Shown here piece after piece: positions 51,445-62,276 of a stretch of 64,000 nucleotides of DNA. Under the pieces are notes generated by a model. It was not told where the DNA came from. It ran no database searches and saw nothing but the letters and a program-made list of their open reading frames with translations. Origin of the DNA: Enoplosus armatus (taxonomy: Eukaryota > Chordata > Actinopteri > Centrarchiformes > Enoplosidae). Position 1 is the stretch's first letter, and the number at the start of each line of letters is the position of its first letter. The stretch spans positions 7,743,891 to 7,807,890 of the forward strand of contig NC_092180.1 of NCBI RefSeq assembly GCF_043641665.1, given 5' to 3'. A program made the position numbers and the translations under genes.

Positions 51445-54400
51445 TCTTGCACACAAACACACACTCCTTCCTTCTCCCTCTTTTTCCATTGTAAAGTGGA
51501 TCTTGTGATGTAGCCTGCTGCACTGTGCAACTAGACATCTTTCTCTGCTTCCTGTTTAATAACACAAATAAATACAATTCTCTAACACCAATCCATTATT
51601 TCATACTAACAGAAGACCACATTCCTTGAACCTGCAGGGCGACCGAGCCACAGGAAAGTTACTGTGTGTTCCAGTAAAATTCCTAGGGAGACGTGTTTGG
51701 AGGGAGTTTGGAAAGCTCCTCCAAGAGGAAGAGAGAAAGTAACCAGTTTCCTGCATTTTTGCTGCTACTTCAAAGTGCCAGACAACTTAAGCCAAGGAAT
51801 GTCTCAGGTTTTGCATACATCATTGCATCCTGGACAAACTCTGCTGTCATGTCTTATATCATCCACGAAGACTCCAAGTTCATGTTGTCATTGTGGACAA
51901 AAACACCGGAAAAAATGTTGAAAAAAGTTTCCGCCTCAGTTTCATGATTACAGTTGAAGAAATTCTCCTTATGCTTGTGAAAGTTATAATGACGGCTATT
52001 GTTCTTAGTTCCTGGAAAGCTGACACTTTGGAAATGAAAGGTGGTTTCAGGTGATATGACGTACTGATTATATACTGAATTAATGAAGTGCCATTGTTGA
52101 CATTTGTTCCTCTGTTGTTTAGTAACATTTTACATTTGAAATTGGCGAAGCTTTCACCCTTTTTAGAAAACACATCTACATAAGAACCGTAAATGGCCGA
52201 GTGTTTAAAACGCAAACATGTAACTCTACAGTTGGCCTATCAAATAAAGGGAAAACGGCTAAAGAGATAATTAAAAAAGGTAAAAAAAAGAAACATTTAA
52301 AAAGTGTAGATACATTCCAATCCAACATGTGCTTTTGTTCAGACTTTACATTGCCAAGTTCACAAATGTGTCAATATGCACCAGTATGATCTTTAGACTA
52401 GCTACTTAAATATCTCAAACATTAGAAGACAAATCAGTGCTCCTTGGGGGAAACTGTAGGTCTGTTGTTTTTGATTCAATTTCAATAAACTCAGAATGAG
52501 GAAAATGTACAAAATACTGCACAAGTTTCTGCAAAGTGACATATCAGTTTACATCTAATCACTCAGCCTCCTCTTGTAGAACGTGCACAAAGGCGCATTT
52601 ACGCCGCTGGTGTTTAGCTGTTGCTCAGATTTGGCTTGAGTGGCTCCAGCACATGATAACAGCTCTCACTGAGGCAGACTGGGTTCTTTACAACAACATT
52701 GCCAATGCGGATTGTGAATTTGGTAGCAAATTTAAAAAATGTCTGCAGGTGGATGCTAGAATAACACGAGCTGCTCTGACGCATAAAGCAGTGCTGTAAA
52801 ATCTCCCTTAAAATTGAAGATTGGAGCACTGCAATGCCCATGTTATTATCCCCTTTTGAGATTTTAACTGACTGATTGGATTTTGTGTTATTGTGTGGGG
52901 GTCTTGAACTCTAAAATCATCCCTGATCTGATTCTTACTTCCTTGAAACAAGTTTAGCTCCAGTGCAACAATCCCAACTGTTTTTAGTGCAACGTAACCA
53001 GCTAAACAGGAGGAAGGTGGGACTGAAGTTTAATTATACTCCTACAGTACATTAAGGTATCACAGCAGCTCAGGCATGAAGTGATTTATTGTTCTGTCTC
53101 TTCACTGTTGTAGCCCCGTTGTTAAAGTAGATTGTTTCGATCGATGCCTGTGCCTACCAGCTGTTCCTGATGTAATCATGTTCATGTTCGTTCATACTTA
53201 ACTTGCGACACAGAGTGGTGAAAACAATCACATCAAAGTCAAAGTTTGCACTGGAATCGGCTTTTCTAGACGAGGATGAGCTAATCTGTCGGCCATTTTT
53301 GATAAGGGGAGGATGAAGACACTATCAACAAACACAGCAGCCCAATCACAGTTCATGTGGTGTCTGTGCAGCTCCTATACATGCATACATTTACATTTAC
53401 TTACAGAGGTACCGGAGACACACATACAGGTATCATGGCGCTGCAATCAGGCTTGAAGAAAGGTGGTTTATTGTAGCTTTAAGAATAACTGGCCTTTAGT
53501 ATTTTTACTTACAGAAAGGTGATTCAAATCTGAATAGAGATACAAAAGCAGACACCGCCAAGCAGAGCTCTGCAGTTGACAAGCCTCCCCTCCCAACACA
53601 TTCCTGGACAGGCCCTCTTCCTCGACACTTCCTCCCCCCGCTCAGCCAGTCACAGGGGTCAAGTTGACAAGTCTCTCATTGAGGCTCACGTGGTCCGACT
53701 ATATGGCCTTCACTCCTCACAACATAATTACACACATTTATTGGTGGAATAGATCCATTTGTTCCAATATGAAGAAAGGAATTATGAAATTCCTTCTAAA
53801 ACTTAATTTGGGAGAATGTGAAACTCCAGTGAAGACGCACTGATGTAGAAAAACAAGACGGTGGACTGAAAATACAACACAACCGCTACCCATAACTCAC
53901 ACAGTCAGGGGGGGGGGGTTACATAAGGACTGCGAGACTGCAATAATTTACCATAGAAAATGTGTATAATAACAAGTACAAACACATGCATGACTTACAT
54001 TTTACATTCATACATTAAATCTGCTTTAATTTGACAGTGAAGAAACACAACCTGACATACTATCACCTTATGTATGGCCAATATTCAATATGTTTTAGTC
54101 TCCAGCAACTCCTGATAGAAATATCTGTCTGTCATTTAGTGCAGGTAGCGTGCAGTCATTTTTGCAGGAAACGGCTACCTGGCCCAGCTAGAAACGACAC
54201 TGTGAGAGTGCACAGATAAAGTCATGTTGCAGGCAGTAAAACCTAAACAATGAGCTGAAAGATGCTGTAGAGCTGAGGGGAACTACAGAGTCGTATGATC
54301 TGTGGGTTCGTCACCACTAGCAACCCCTTTCACATGACACAATAAAAAATGAATGCAGCTTTACCTATGAAATTGTGTAATCTTATTTAAAAATGTGTAT

Positions 54401-57400
54401 ATTCAACGCTCCATATTAAAAACAGATCTCATAATGATTGTTGTTTTGTTCATATGGCATTTAAACAGTATTTTGAACTGAGTTTGGTCCAAGAATCACA
54501 TAACGTTTTTTTGCTTCTGTGGTGTTAATATTTAGCCACTGCAACCCGTAAATCATCATTTGATTTAAATCAAACAACTCAGAACATCATTTCAGTATGA
54601 GCCAAGATCACTCATCCATCTTCTAGTCATCCAGTGTTCAGCCCGAGCATTTAGTAAAGCTAATATGGGAGTTAACAGAGAACTATTGCACATTAAACAC
54701 TTCTTTTTTTTGGACAGAGCAAAAGAAGTAGCATTTAACATCTCTTTAAGAGATTAAATTAAAAGATTATAACTAACTTTTAACTATCAAACATGACTGA
54801 AATCCATGAGTTGGCGGTTTTCAAGAAATAACTGGAAAAATCATTAATGGTTTCTGAAAGCTCTGTGTGTGAAAGAAGAGTGTGTGTATGTATATATTTA
54901 TATATACGGCCTTGCATTCTTCATCAAAATCTGATGGTGAAGCTTGAATACTGTATGTGTTTTCCTGTCAGTGTGGTTTCCAATGTCATGGGTGAATGCT
55001 TAGCACAAACACACACACAATTGTTCTCACTAACAACGGGCAGCTACATAGCCTGAAAACTCCTGAAAATGTTGCTTCCCTCAAATAAACTTCAGTCTCG
55101 CTGCAGAACTTGCAGCGCAGGCGACAGTCAGAGTCGGTCGACATCTGCAAAGAATCTTTAGGTTCAGCAGCATGGCAGGATTCCATTAAAAGCCAAATTG
55201 CGGGTTGGCAAAAACTCTGAGGGAACAACGGAAAGCCACAGCCAGTCCTGTAATTTAAACCTTATTTTAAATTGTGATGGCCTGACAACATGGACTGGAA
55301 GAGAGGGGGCGAGAATGAGAGCTACAAAGACGAAGAGAAAGAAAGAGAGCGAAAAATGTGTGTACAACAAACAGAGGCTACAAGGGCAGAAGTAGAATTA
55401 ACACTGAGACAAAGAACTGAACAGACGAGGGTTTAGTACAAGAAGGGAGCAAAGCTACATTATAAGACTGGGGGGACTTCACGCTCTCTCACCTTATTAG
55501 TTTTGTAAACCTACACAGTTAGCGTGGTTGTTGGAGGAGGTTCCTTCCTGGTCCAGCAAAAGGTGCGGCTGAGGGCTTAAATCTTAAATCCTGGAGCCAG
55601 CTCATCGGGCCAAACCATGTGCTGCCTTGTCATGGGGGGGGGTTTGGGTTTAGGTAAGTTTTGCTTTGTATTTAGTTGTGTACCCCTTGCGTTTTACTTC
55701 GTTTGGCTGAGCCACTATATATGTTCCCTTGTGTGTCATTGTGGCAGGTCGGTTTGTTCAGTTAACACCTTGTTTAGTTGTTGTTATATTGAGTACGGTT
55801 GTGTTGCGTTGACCTGTTTTATAGGTCTAATGATCAACACCTTGGTTTATTACGTTTTTGCATTTTTCGGCTAAATAAAAAACCCAGTTTTTCAACTCCT
55901 GTTTCCTTGTTGCCTTACTGCTTGGTCCATGACAAAGACGATCTCTACTTGACAATCAGGATTGTTTCAGTAGCGCTTCTTAAATCCATGAACAGTCACT
56001 CACAATAAAATGTCTGACAATGTAAATGCCTGAAACATACCTCTGTGAACACATTTGTTTCTGGCTGCATACCGAACAAAGACACACGAAGCAGTGTTTC
56101 ATCTACCAAAGACCGAATGTACGAAGAACCAAGATCAAACACTGAAATCCCTAAAAATAAAACGGAAACGAAATGAATGCATTTGTGCTTTTGCGTCTTT
56201 CTTTTAGTTTAGTGTTGGAGGAACACTAATGAGATCAGATATCCTTTGCTGCTCAAGCACCTCAGATACCCTCAAGTACTTGGTGCACAAGTATTTTAGA
56301 GGCATGTTGACTGTTTGGGGGCGTCTTCAAGCTACATTCAGCCAGACAACGACACCTATATGTTTCTTCACTGACAGACATTTCAGCATTGAAACGTTTG
56401 AGGTGACAAGACTACTGATGCTGTCAAAATGTCCTCATTCACAATGTCAGTTCAAAAGACTGACTGCATTAGAAACACTTCTTCTAAATGTGTTGCTAGT
56501 AATTTAACTTGTTTTTGGAGATCAGTTTTATGATGCAGGGAAATTAAGTTTCTGTGTTTTTTGTGTGTAAAAGATTACTGACAAGTTCTGGGATCAGCTA
56601 TCAGAGATCCAAAGTAGTTTTATGTAGAAGTTAGTCTATTCAAACTTGTTAAAGTTCAACTTACTGTTCCGTTCCTTATTTCATTTTATAAATTTTTTTT
56701 GATTTCCTGGTCATTTGCTGGTAAAGACATTATGCTTACGGCAATATAGTGAGTTACATTTGTTTGTTTGTCATTTTGGGAATTCAGTAATCTAATCTTA
56801 CTCTACTGTTATTGTGGTTTTTCAGATAATAACAAACTCTGCCTCCTAGAAATTACATTTATATATATATATATTACGAAATAGTGTTCCCATTTATGTT
56901 GTGCTGACAAACGTAATCTCTGCCTGGATTATGTTCAGAGGCAACTTTGTTCTTGAGTGAATGAAGTGCTACATTTGAGTGTAGTCCCGTCTGTGGTTAG
57001 GTTTAGGCAATAAAAGCACTTTGGTTTAGGTTAGGGAAAGAGTGTTGTTTTGGTTAAATGTTGATAATCATTTTATTTAAATCACTGCATACTTCTTCTT
57101 TATTAAACCAGACCACAATCTTTACTTAAACCTTAACCATAACCATAAAAAGAAATAATAATAATGCTGTCGTCACTAGGAGCGGATACAGCAAGATGGA
57201 ATATTTTGGGGAAAAACAAATGAAATACATTTTGTTGATACATTCAGTATCAATATTTTTGTAACTTGCCATTAATCAACAGCATTTCCTCATTGTATTG
57301 ATAGAAAACACAATCTGGACGACATTACATGTCTTTCAATGTGTATTTGCTGTTGAAAATTAGTTGTATATAAACTCAATTTTCAGGGTTCTAACAACAG

Positions 57401-59408
57401 TGTTAACATTCTGGCAGTCAGTCTAAAATGTGAAAGAAAAATCTAAAACCAACTGAAGGACTGGGTTCCTCAGCTGCGTACCCTGCTTCTCGTGAAAAAG
57501 CGCCGTGATGGAAAATATTTGAGGAAATGGCAAATGGTTAATGGGCCAGCACTTGATGTTGAATTCCATAGTCTAATGTGTCTCAGTGAGGCATAAGAGC
57601 AAGTGTTGTACGCGTGCCAGCAAACAGGCTGGAAGTTCAGGTCACCGAGAGGACCCGTCCAGACTTAGACGGATAGATTCTCACTGAGCGCAGTATAATG
57701 TGGGTGTTTACGTTTTGTCTTTGCACTATCTTTATATCCCAAGACTTTTCTGCAATGGTGTCTCGTTTAACACTCATGCTTCCGTGACTCAAATCTTTAC
57801 TGGAGACTGGTAGAGCCTCAGTAGATCAATCACAAAACCTTGTCCAACTGTGTGAACCTGGACCGACCTGGAAAGCTTCACATTTTCTGAACTGAACCCA
57901 CTAAAACAGCACGGTGCCAGCAAACTCTTAAAATTGTCCTCCAAACATCCAAGAATGTCGACTCAGCTCCGTGTTTCTTAAGTATTAACGGCGATATGTT
58001 CAAACATGTATCAGATGTCACTCTCCAGAGTCAGACCCCCTTATCCCCCTCCCACCTCTTTCACTCCGAGACCCTACTCCCCCTCACCTTCCCAATTTCC
58101 CAACATTCCTGGGCCGTGCCCCATCAGTCAAAGGGCCAATTCATGGGGTTAATGCTGCAGCGAGTGCAGACAGGGCTTTGAGACAGGATGTTTGGCTGAT
58201 ACCTTGCTCTGCTTAAGCAAACAAGCCACCAAAATATGATTACTGAGGGCAGAGAGGGAGCAGTCTTCTTGTCTTACTTCAGTGCATCCAGGCCATACTA
58301 ATGTCCACTAAGTATCATTGCTCTACTTGTTTCCACATGTTCAAAAGCCAGAGCCTAATGACAACAAGGTGGGCAAATGCCTGACAAGCACAATGATGTC
58401 ATGTGGTAAAAGCTGACAAGGACAGACATCGCCAACTCTTTGGCATTGTCCTTCTAGACTCTCAATCCCTTAAAATAAAAACAATGCTACATATACGCCT
58501 CAACAATCGCACAGAGAAATGCTGGTAAAAACAAATGCTCAATGCGCGACACTGAAAGTCCACAGACATCAGGCTCAGCTTGTCAGGCTCAGACCTACAT
58601 GTCATACTTAACTCTGAAGCTTTCATCAGGCTAAGCTGTGCTTTGTCAGTCTCGTAGTGTTGGTAGACTCCGTTGTGCTTTGAGCTAAATGCTTCAGTCA
58701 CATCACGTGTGTCAACCTATTGGAGGTTGACATATTAAGATTTTAGCACACGCCATTTAGCATATTAGTATGCTAATGTTAGCATATGCTAATATAGCAT
58801 TACCATGTAGCATGTTAACATATGTAAAGTTAGCATGTTAACATACGTAAAGTTAGCATAATAACATTTAGCATGTTTGTTTGACATTGTAATGTGTATC
58901 ATGCTAACCCGCCAATAATAGCATGGTAGCTTAACTTGCTAATCAGACTGAATCGCCATTTCACTTCATTTCATCTTCTGCATCATGACCACTACCAAAC
59001 GACCAACAATGCCACACTTTGCGTGTTCTGGCAACCAGTGGTCATGATTATAGCTTTATGTGTTATTAGCAAATTTCATCAAAGTTTTAGTAATTTGTGA
59101 ATAATGCACAGAAAGACGGATGCAGTAGAAAACAATGCACATAATCCAAAGAATGTGTATTTAGAGAAAAGGCAACACAAGCTTTGCCAAACATAATATG
59201 CAGCAGACATGCAACTTTTAGTTCAATTATGAAGGTAAAACAGCAGAACTTCGCCTCCCTTCCAACAAATCGCGTGATTGGTGAATGTGTGTTTGCACAT
59301 ATGTGTGTGCGTGTGTGTGTGTTTGTCCTGATAGAACCCCTATGTGAGTACTTGGAGACGATCTTATCACTGAGTCAGACAGAAATTCCTCCCTTTCTCT
59401 CTCCCTGT

Positions 59409-59439
<31 letters not shown>

Positions 59440-60081
59440 TGACAATAAGCAGCTGAATGACACGTTTTGTTGGAGTAACAGAGGGACGCTCCAAGTAGAT
59501 ATAAGCCTACCAAACACCCAGTAGACATTTCCCTTTTCAAAGCAGGACTGTTTGCTGTGGTTTAAAGGGAACGTTAACTGATCGAATGATAAAAGAGGCC
59601 GGGGCAAAGGTATGTATGGACCACACCCTGCTGCAGCCTGTTTTTCCCCCCTTAAAGCTCGGGTACATAGCTGGTTTAAAAGGAATAAAAAAGATGCTGA
59701 AGTGCCGGAGCACATGTTCAATGCTTATATTTGTTCTAAAGAAAACATCACAGGCTCTGGACGATGTGCCAGAGGATCACCTGCACAAAAAAGATTCATT
59801 TACACTCTTGAAAAGATCTAACCAACATCAAGGGTTTTTTTTTTTTAAAGCTACAGACAATTCTTTGATACAAGCTTCATGTTCAGCTTATTTCCTGTTA
59901 TTATACCAGCCGTAGCTCAAAGGGGGAGACTTATAGCCCGTAAAAGTTTACGACAAAAGCTGCATGCAGATTTCTTGGCTACCTCCGTTTAGCCAATGTC
60001 TCTTTCCTACTCATGCTCTTGGCCTGAGCTCCAGTTCTCGGCTCCAGCGTTCTGGTGTGGGGGGGTAGGGGGGATCACAGA

Positions 60082-60130
<49 letters not shown>

Positions 60131-62276
60131 TAAAGACTCACCCAAACACGCCACAAACCAAATCTTGTAAGAAAACTGATCTATGTCAGACAATAGGAGG
60201 AGGCTCAACCTAAAACTTGACTCTTGATTGACTTGTGACCTTGACTGAACAGACTTGATGATTTTTGCACATAGCTTCCAATAACAATAAGGTCATTAGG
60301 CAGATTTGTTTGCAAGTAAAGAAAGAGAGTGGTTTTTTGTATTAAAAGTATATGTGGATCATTTATCTCAAGCCTTTCAAACCTGTCGTATAGCTGCAAT
60401 TTTGGACACGTCATGTCGCCTGCATTTTAGGAGGGTTTTTTTTACCCTGAGGGGAGTTTACATTCTACAATTAAAAACTCACAAATGGTACATTTAGGCT
60501 AACACAATTAAAAGGAAATAGAGGTTTCAGTGTTTAACCCCCAGAAGTTTCTTCCTGACAGAGTGGAGAAGGCGTTTAAAAAGCTTTTAGACCTTCATGT
60601 TGGGAAATAAAATAAAATAAAGTAACTAAAGCATCTTCTTTTATTATTCATAGTCAAAATCTTCTGAAAGTAGTGAGGTGTGCATTGAGAGGACTCGTGA
60701 CCTCAGTATTTCTAAAATGCTGGTTACGGCCCGGCCTCAAAACATATAAAACATACATAACAACTCAATAAGTGACTTCAACTTTAACAAATGGGCTAAA
60801 GCTAATTTCTGGACACAACAGACAAACAAATTTCTCATTGGTGTGCTGCTGATTCTTCAGACAGGTCTGTGATGCCGTGACAACACTACACAGACTTCAT
60901 AGGTGCCCATTCACCTTTCAACACCGTCCACAAGTGAGCCCAGGGAGGCTTGATCGAGTGGGTTTGTGGGTTTCTTCTAACGCTACAAGGACCTCTCCAC
61001 CCGACCCCAGCACGTAAACAAATAAGGCTCCAGTTTCATCATCTAGAGGGGGCTGTTTCCTGTCCAAATGCAGCCCTCAGCCCCCCCCCCCCCTTTTCCA
61101 CATATACACACACGCACAGAAAACTCTACACCTCCGCCTCATCAGAGCCGCTCGGCTCCCCCGCCCCCAAAATGCCAGCCTCTTTCCACTGCTCAATTGC
61201 CGAGAGGAATGGAGGGATTTGAGGGAAGAAAGAGGGAAAGAGGGGGATGGGTGGTTCGAGAGGCAAAGGGGATTGGGAGTATGCACGGGGATCTTATTGC
61301 AGCTTTATCCCGGTTAAATATTTTGCTGTGGAGAAAGCGTAGGGAGAGAGAGAGAGAGAGACAGGGAAAGAGAGACAGAAAGGCTACACTGCTGTGGCAT
61401 CTAGATAGTGAGAGACCCCAGACCCCCACCGAGCCCTCCATGCCTCTCTGACAATAGAAGCTTTATGCAGCTGAGTTTTTGGTTGTCTTAACAGCCTTTG
61501 AAAATAGGAAGGAAAGCACAACATAATAACACCAGTAAATGTAATTTACCCTTTTCTGTAAACACTCAGAGAGGACGCATGCTGTGTGTGTTTGCATGCA
61601 CCAGTGTGTGTGTCTGTAAGTGTAAACACACTCATGCAACTGCAAAACTTTTTCCATTTGTGCTTCCAAACTTATTTGCGGGGAAAGTTCCTTCTCCTGG
61701 AACACAAATCAACTTTCAACATCACACGCTGCTGAAACAAACATCTGCCTGGTCACATTGTTCATGTACTCTTGCAGTAATGATGCAAGTTACTCACCTG
61801 TGTAGTCTCTTGGCGTAATGTGAGGCGGATTGGAGAAGGCGGGGGGCACAGTTTCAGTGTAAGACAGAGTTGAGTCTGGTAAATTTAGAAAAAGCACAAA
61901 CAGAGTAGAGGAGTGAGATCCAGATTATTATATAACAGCAATCGATTAATCGTTTAACTCATTTATTCAGCAAACATTCTCTGGTTGCAGCTTCTTAAAT
62001 GAGAGGCTTTGCTGTTTAACTTTGATATAATTCTAAATATCATGTCATGCTCATCAAAGGGGAAGATGAGCACAAGTAAAGCCCGACTAACTTCTGTGTT
62101 GCATTCAACTCAAGCGGCTTTTCACAGATAATATGTGTTTAAAGTTTAAAAATACGGTGGTGACGACACCCTCTGTGTCATTTACTGGTTTGTAATGTGG
62201 CTGCCGTTTTTTCCAAACTCACCCAGTGGCTTGTGTTCATCCGAACGGGACAGAGAGTATGGGGGAGGAGGTGATT
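46468..62276 (-). CDS. smad6: smad6, inhibitory SMAD (3'-partial spliced CDS: linker and MH2)
   Basis: Visible coding exons are 62276-62223, 61875-61798 and 47114-46468, all joined in phase 1, giving 258 complete residues. SMAD6 blocks BMP signalling by binding active type I receptors, competing for SMAD1/5, and recruiting Smurf ligases. The linker has [10 protein letters not shown] (PY motif for WW-domain ligases) and [11 protein letters not shown]2 begins HWCSVAYWE and ends [14 protein letters not shown] without an SSXS tail, so it cannot be activated by receptors. LLNN at the C-terminus and the linker favour SMAD6 over SMAD7. The MH1-coding exon 1 lies beyond 64000. The MH2 carries an unusual insertion at 46816-46941. 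Paralog a/b is not resolved. Confidence 0.95.
46816..46941 (-). other. smad6: His/Gly/Ser-rich insertion within smad6 MH2
   Basis: Forty-two residues between CLGQL and RSKIG, where mammalian SMAD6 and SMAD7 have about twelve (from memory). The segment is rich in H and G, contains [10 protein letters not shown], and ends in a run of seven Ser encoded by six AGC and one AGT. It stays in frame and shows no plausible internal intron, so it should be translated. Confidence 0.85.
48364..48391. repeat. (GAG)n microsatellite
   Basis: About nine GAG units. Confidence 0.93.
48419..48457. repeat. (CA)n microsatellite
   Basis: About 39 bases of CA. Confidence 0.96.
48541..48568. repeat. (CA)14 microsatellite
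   Basis: Pure CA for 28 bases. Confidence 0.96.
48671..48763. repeat. compound (CT)n-(CA)n microsatellite
   Basis: Imperfect then pure CT, turning into CA at about 48749. Confidence 0.95.
50084..50691. repeat. TTAA-flanked MITE with long inverted ends
   Basis: TTAAAGGAACAG at the left and AGGAATTCCTTTAA at the right. The inner arms are also inverted: gttagcttagcttagcataa and aacagctagtctggct at 50.2 kb pair with agccagactagctgtttccc and cgaagctaagctaac at 50.5 kb. TTAA at both borders is typical of piggyBac-type target sites. There is no transposase, so the element is non-autonomous. About 608 bp. Confidence 0.8.
51411..51442. repeat. (CA)n microsatellite
   Basis: About 32 bases of CA. Confidence 0.95.
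53909..53918 (+). repeat. poly-G run
   Basis: Run of about ten G in AT-rich intron sequence. Confidence 0.9.
56990..57160. repeat. gtttaggcaataaaa repeat family, copy 2
   Basis: ggttaggtttaggcaataaa and gtttaggttagggaaagagt resemble the stretch at 22320-22630 in order and wording, ending in aaccttaaccataaccat. Confidence 0.5.
58670..58935. repeat. gctaacatgct repeat family, copy 2, with a short tandem array
   Basis: Many ttagcat / atgctaa phrases. At 58809-58860 a unit of about 23 bp (catgttaacatatgtaaagttag) is present twice with one change, followed by a third partial unit. Confidence 0.6.
59412..59439. repeat. (CA)n microsatellite
   Basis: About 28 bases of CA. Confidence 0.95.
60083..60126. 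repeat. (CA)22 microsatellite
   Basis: About 44 bases of CA. Confidence 0.96.
61081..61094 (+). repeat. poly-C run (14)
   Basis: Fourteen C in a row, G in the smad6 transcript strand. Confidence 0.95.
61344..61361. repeat. (GA)n microsatellite
   Basis: About 18 bases of GA. Confidence 0.9.
61798..61875 (-). CDS. smad6: smad6 linker exon 3
   Basis: 78 nt, phase 1 in and out. The acceptor is aaatttaccag before ACTCAAC; the donor is ACACAG followed by gtgagtaac. It encodes (D)[20 protein letters not shown] and [14 protein letters not shown] is the SMAD6-type linker motif just before MH2. The exon is too short to be found as an open reading frame and was placed by splice sites, motif and phase. 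Confidence 0.92.
61876..62222 (-). other. smad6: smad6 intron 2 (347 nt)
   Basis: Short intron. About a third of it is a fragment of MITE-like family A. Confidence 0.85.
61938..62055 (-). repeat. MITE-like family A, copy 8 (fragment)
   Basis: caatcgattaatcgtttaac, then cattctctggttgcagcttc and gaggctttgctgtttaactt, in the order seen in the reverse-oriented copies at 17.8 and 21.4 kb. Confidence 0.55.
62223..62276 (-). CDS. smad6: smad6 linker exon 2 with PY motif
   Basis: 54 nt, phase 1 in and out. The acceptor is gcatttccag before AATCACC; the donor is CACTGG followed by gtgagttt. It encodes (E)[17 protein letters not shown](D). PPPPYS is the PPxY motif that in SMAD6/7 recruits Smurf-type HECT ligases. 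Found by motif plus splice sites, since it is far too short to appear as an ORF. Confidence 0.92.

Larger units (their letters stand above)
47115..61797 (-). other. smad6: smad6 intron 3 (14.7 kb)
   Basis: Assigned by the phase-1 match of the flanking exons. It contains CA/TG and CT tracts near 48.4-48.8, 51.4, 59.4 and 60.1 kb, a TTAA-flanked inverted-repeat element, and two dispersed repeats at 57.0 and 58.7 kb. No other exon is credible on either strand. I see nothing identifiable in 52.0-53.9, 54.0-56.9 and 60.2-61.0 kb. Confidence 0.85.

Noticed and set aside
59227..59721. 164-codon open frame on the minus strand
   Set aside because: It runs through a CA microsatellite (giving alternating Cys-Val) and shows no family resemblance.
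46468..62276. smad7 rather than smad6
   Set aside because: DSTLSYTET in the linker, SPTLDAP and the C-terminal LLNN are SMAD6-like, and the neighbour is smad3 as for SMAD6 in other vertebrates.
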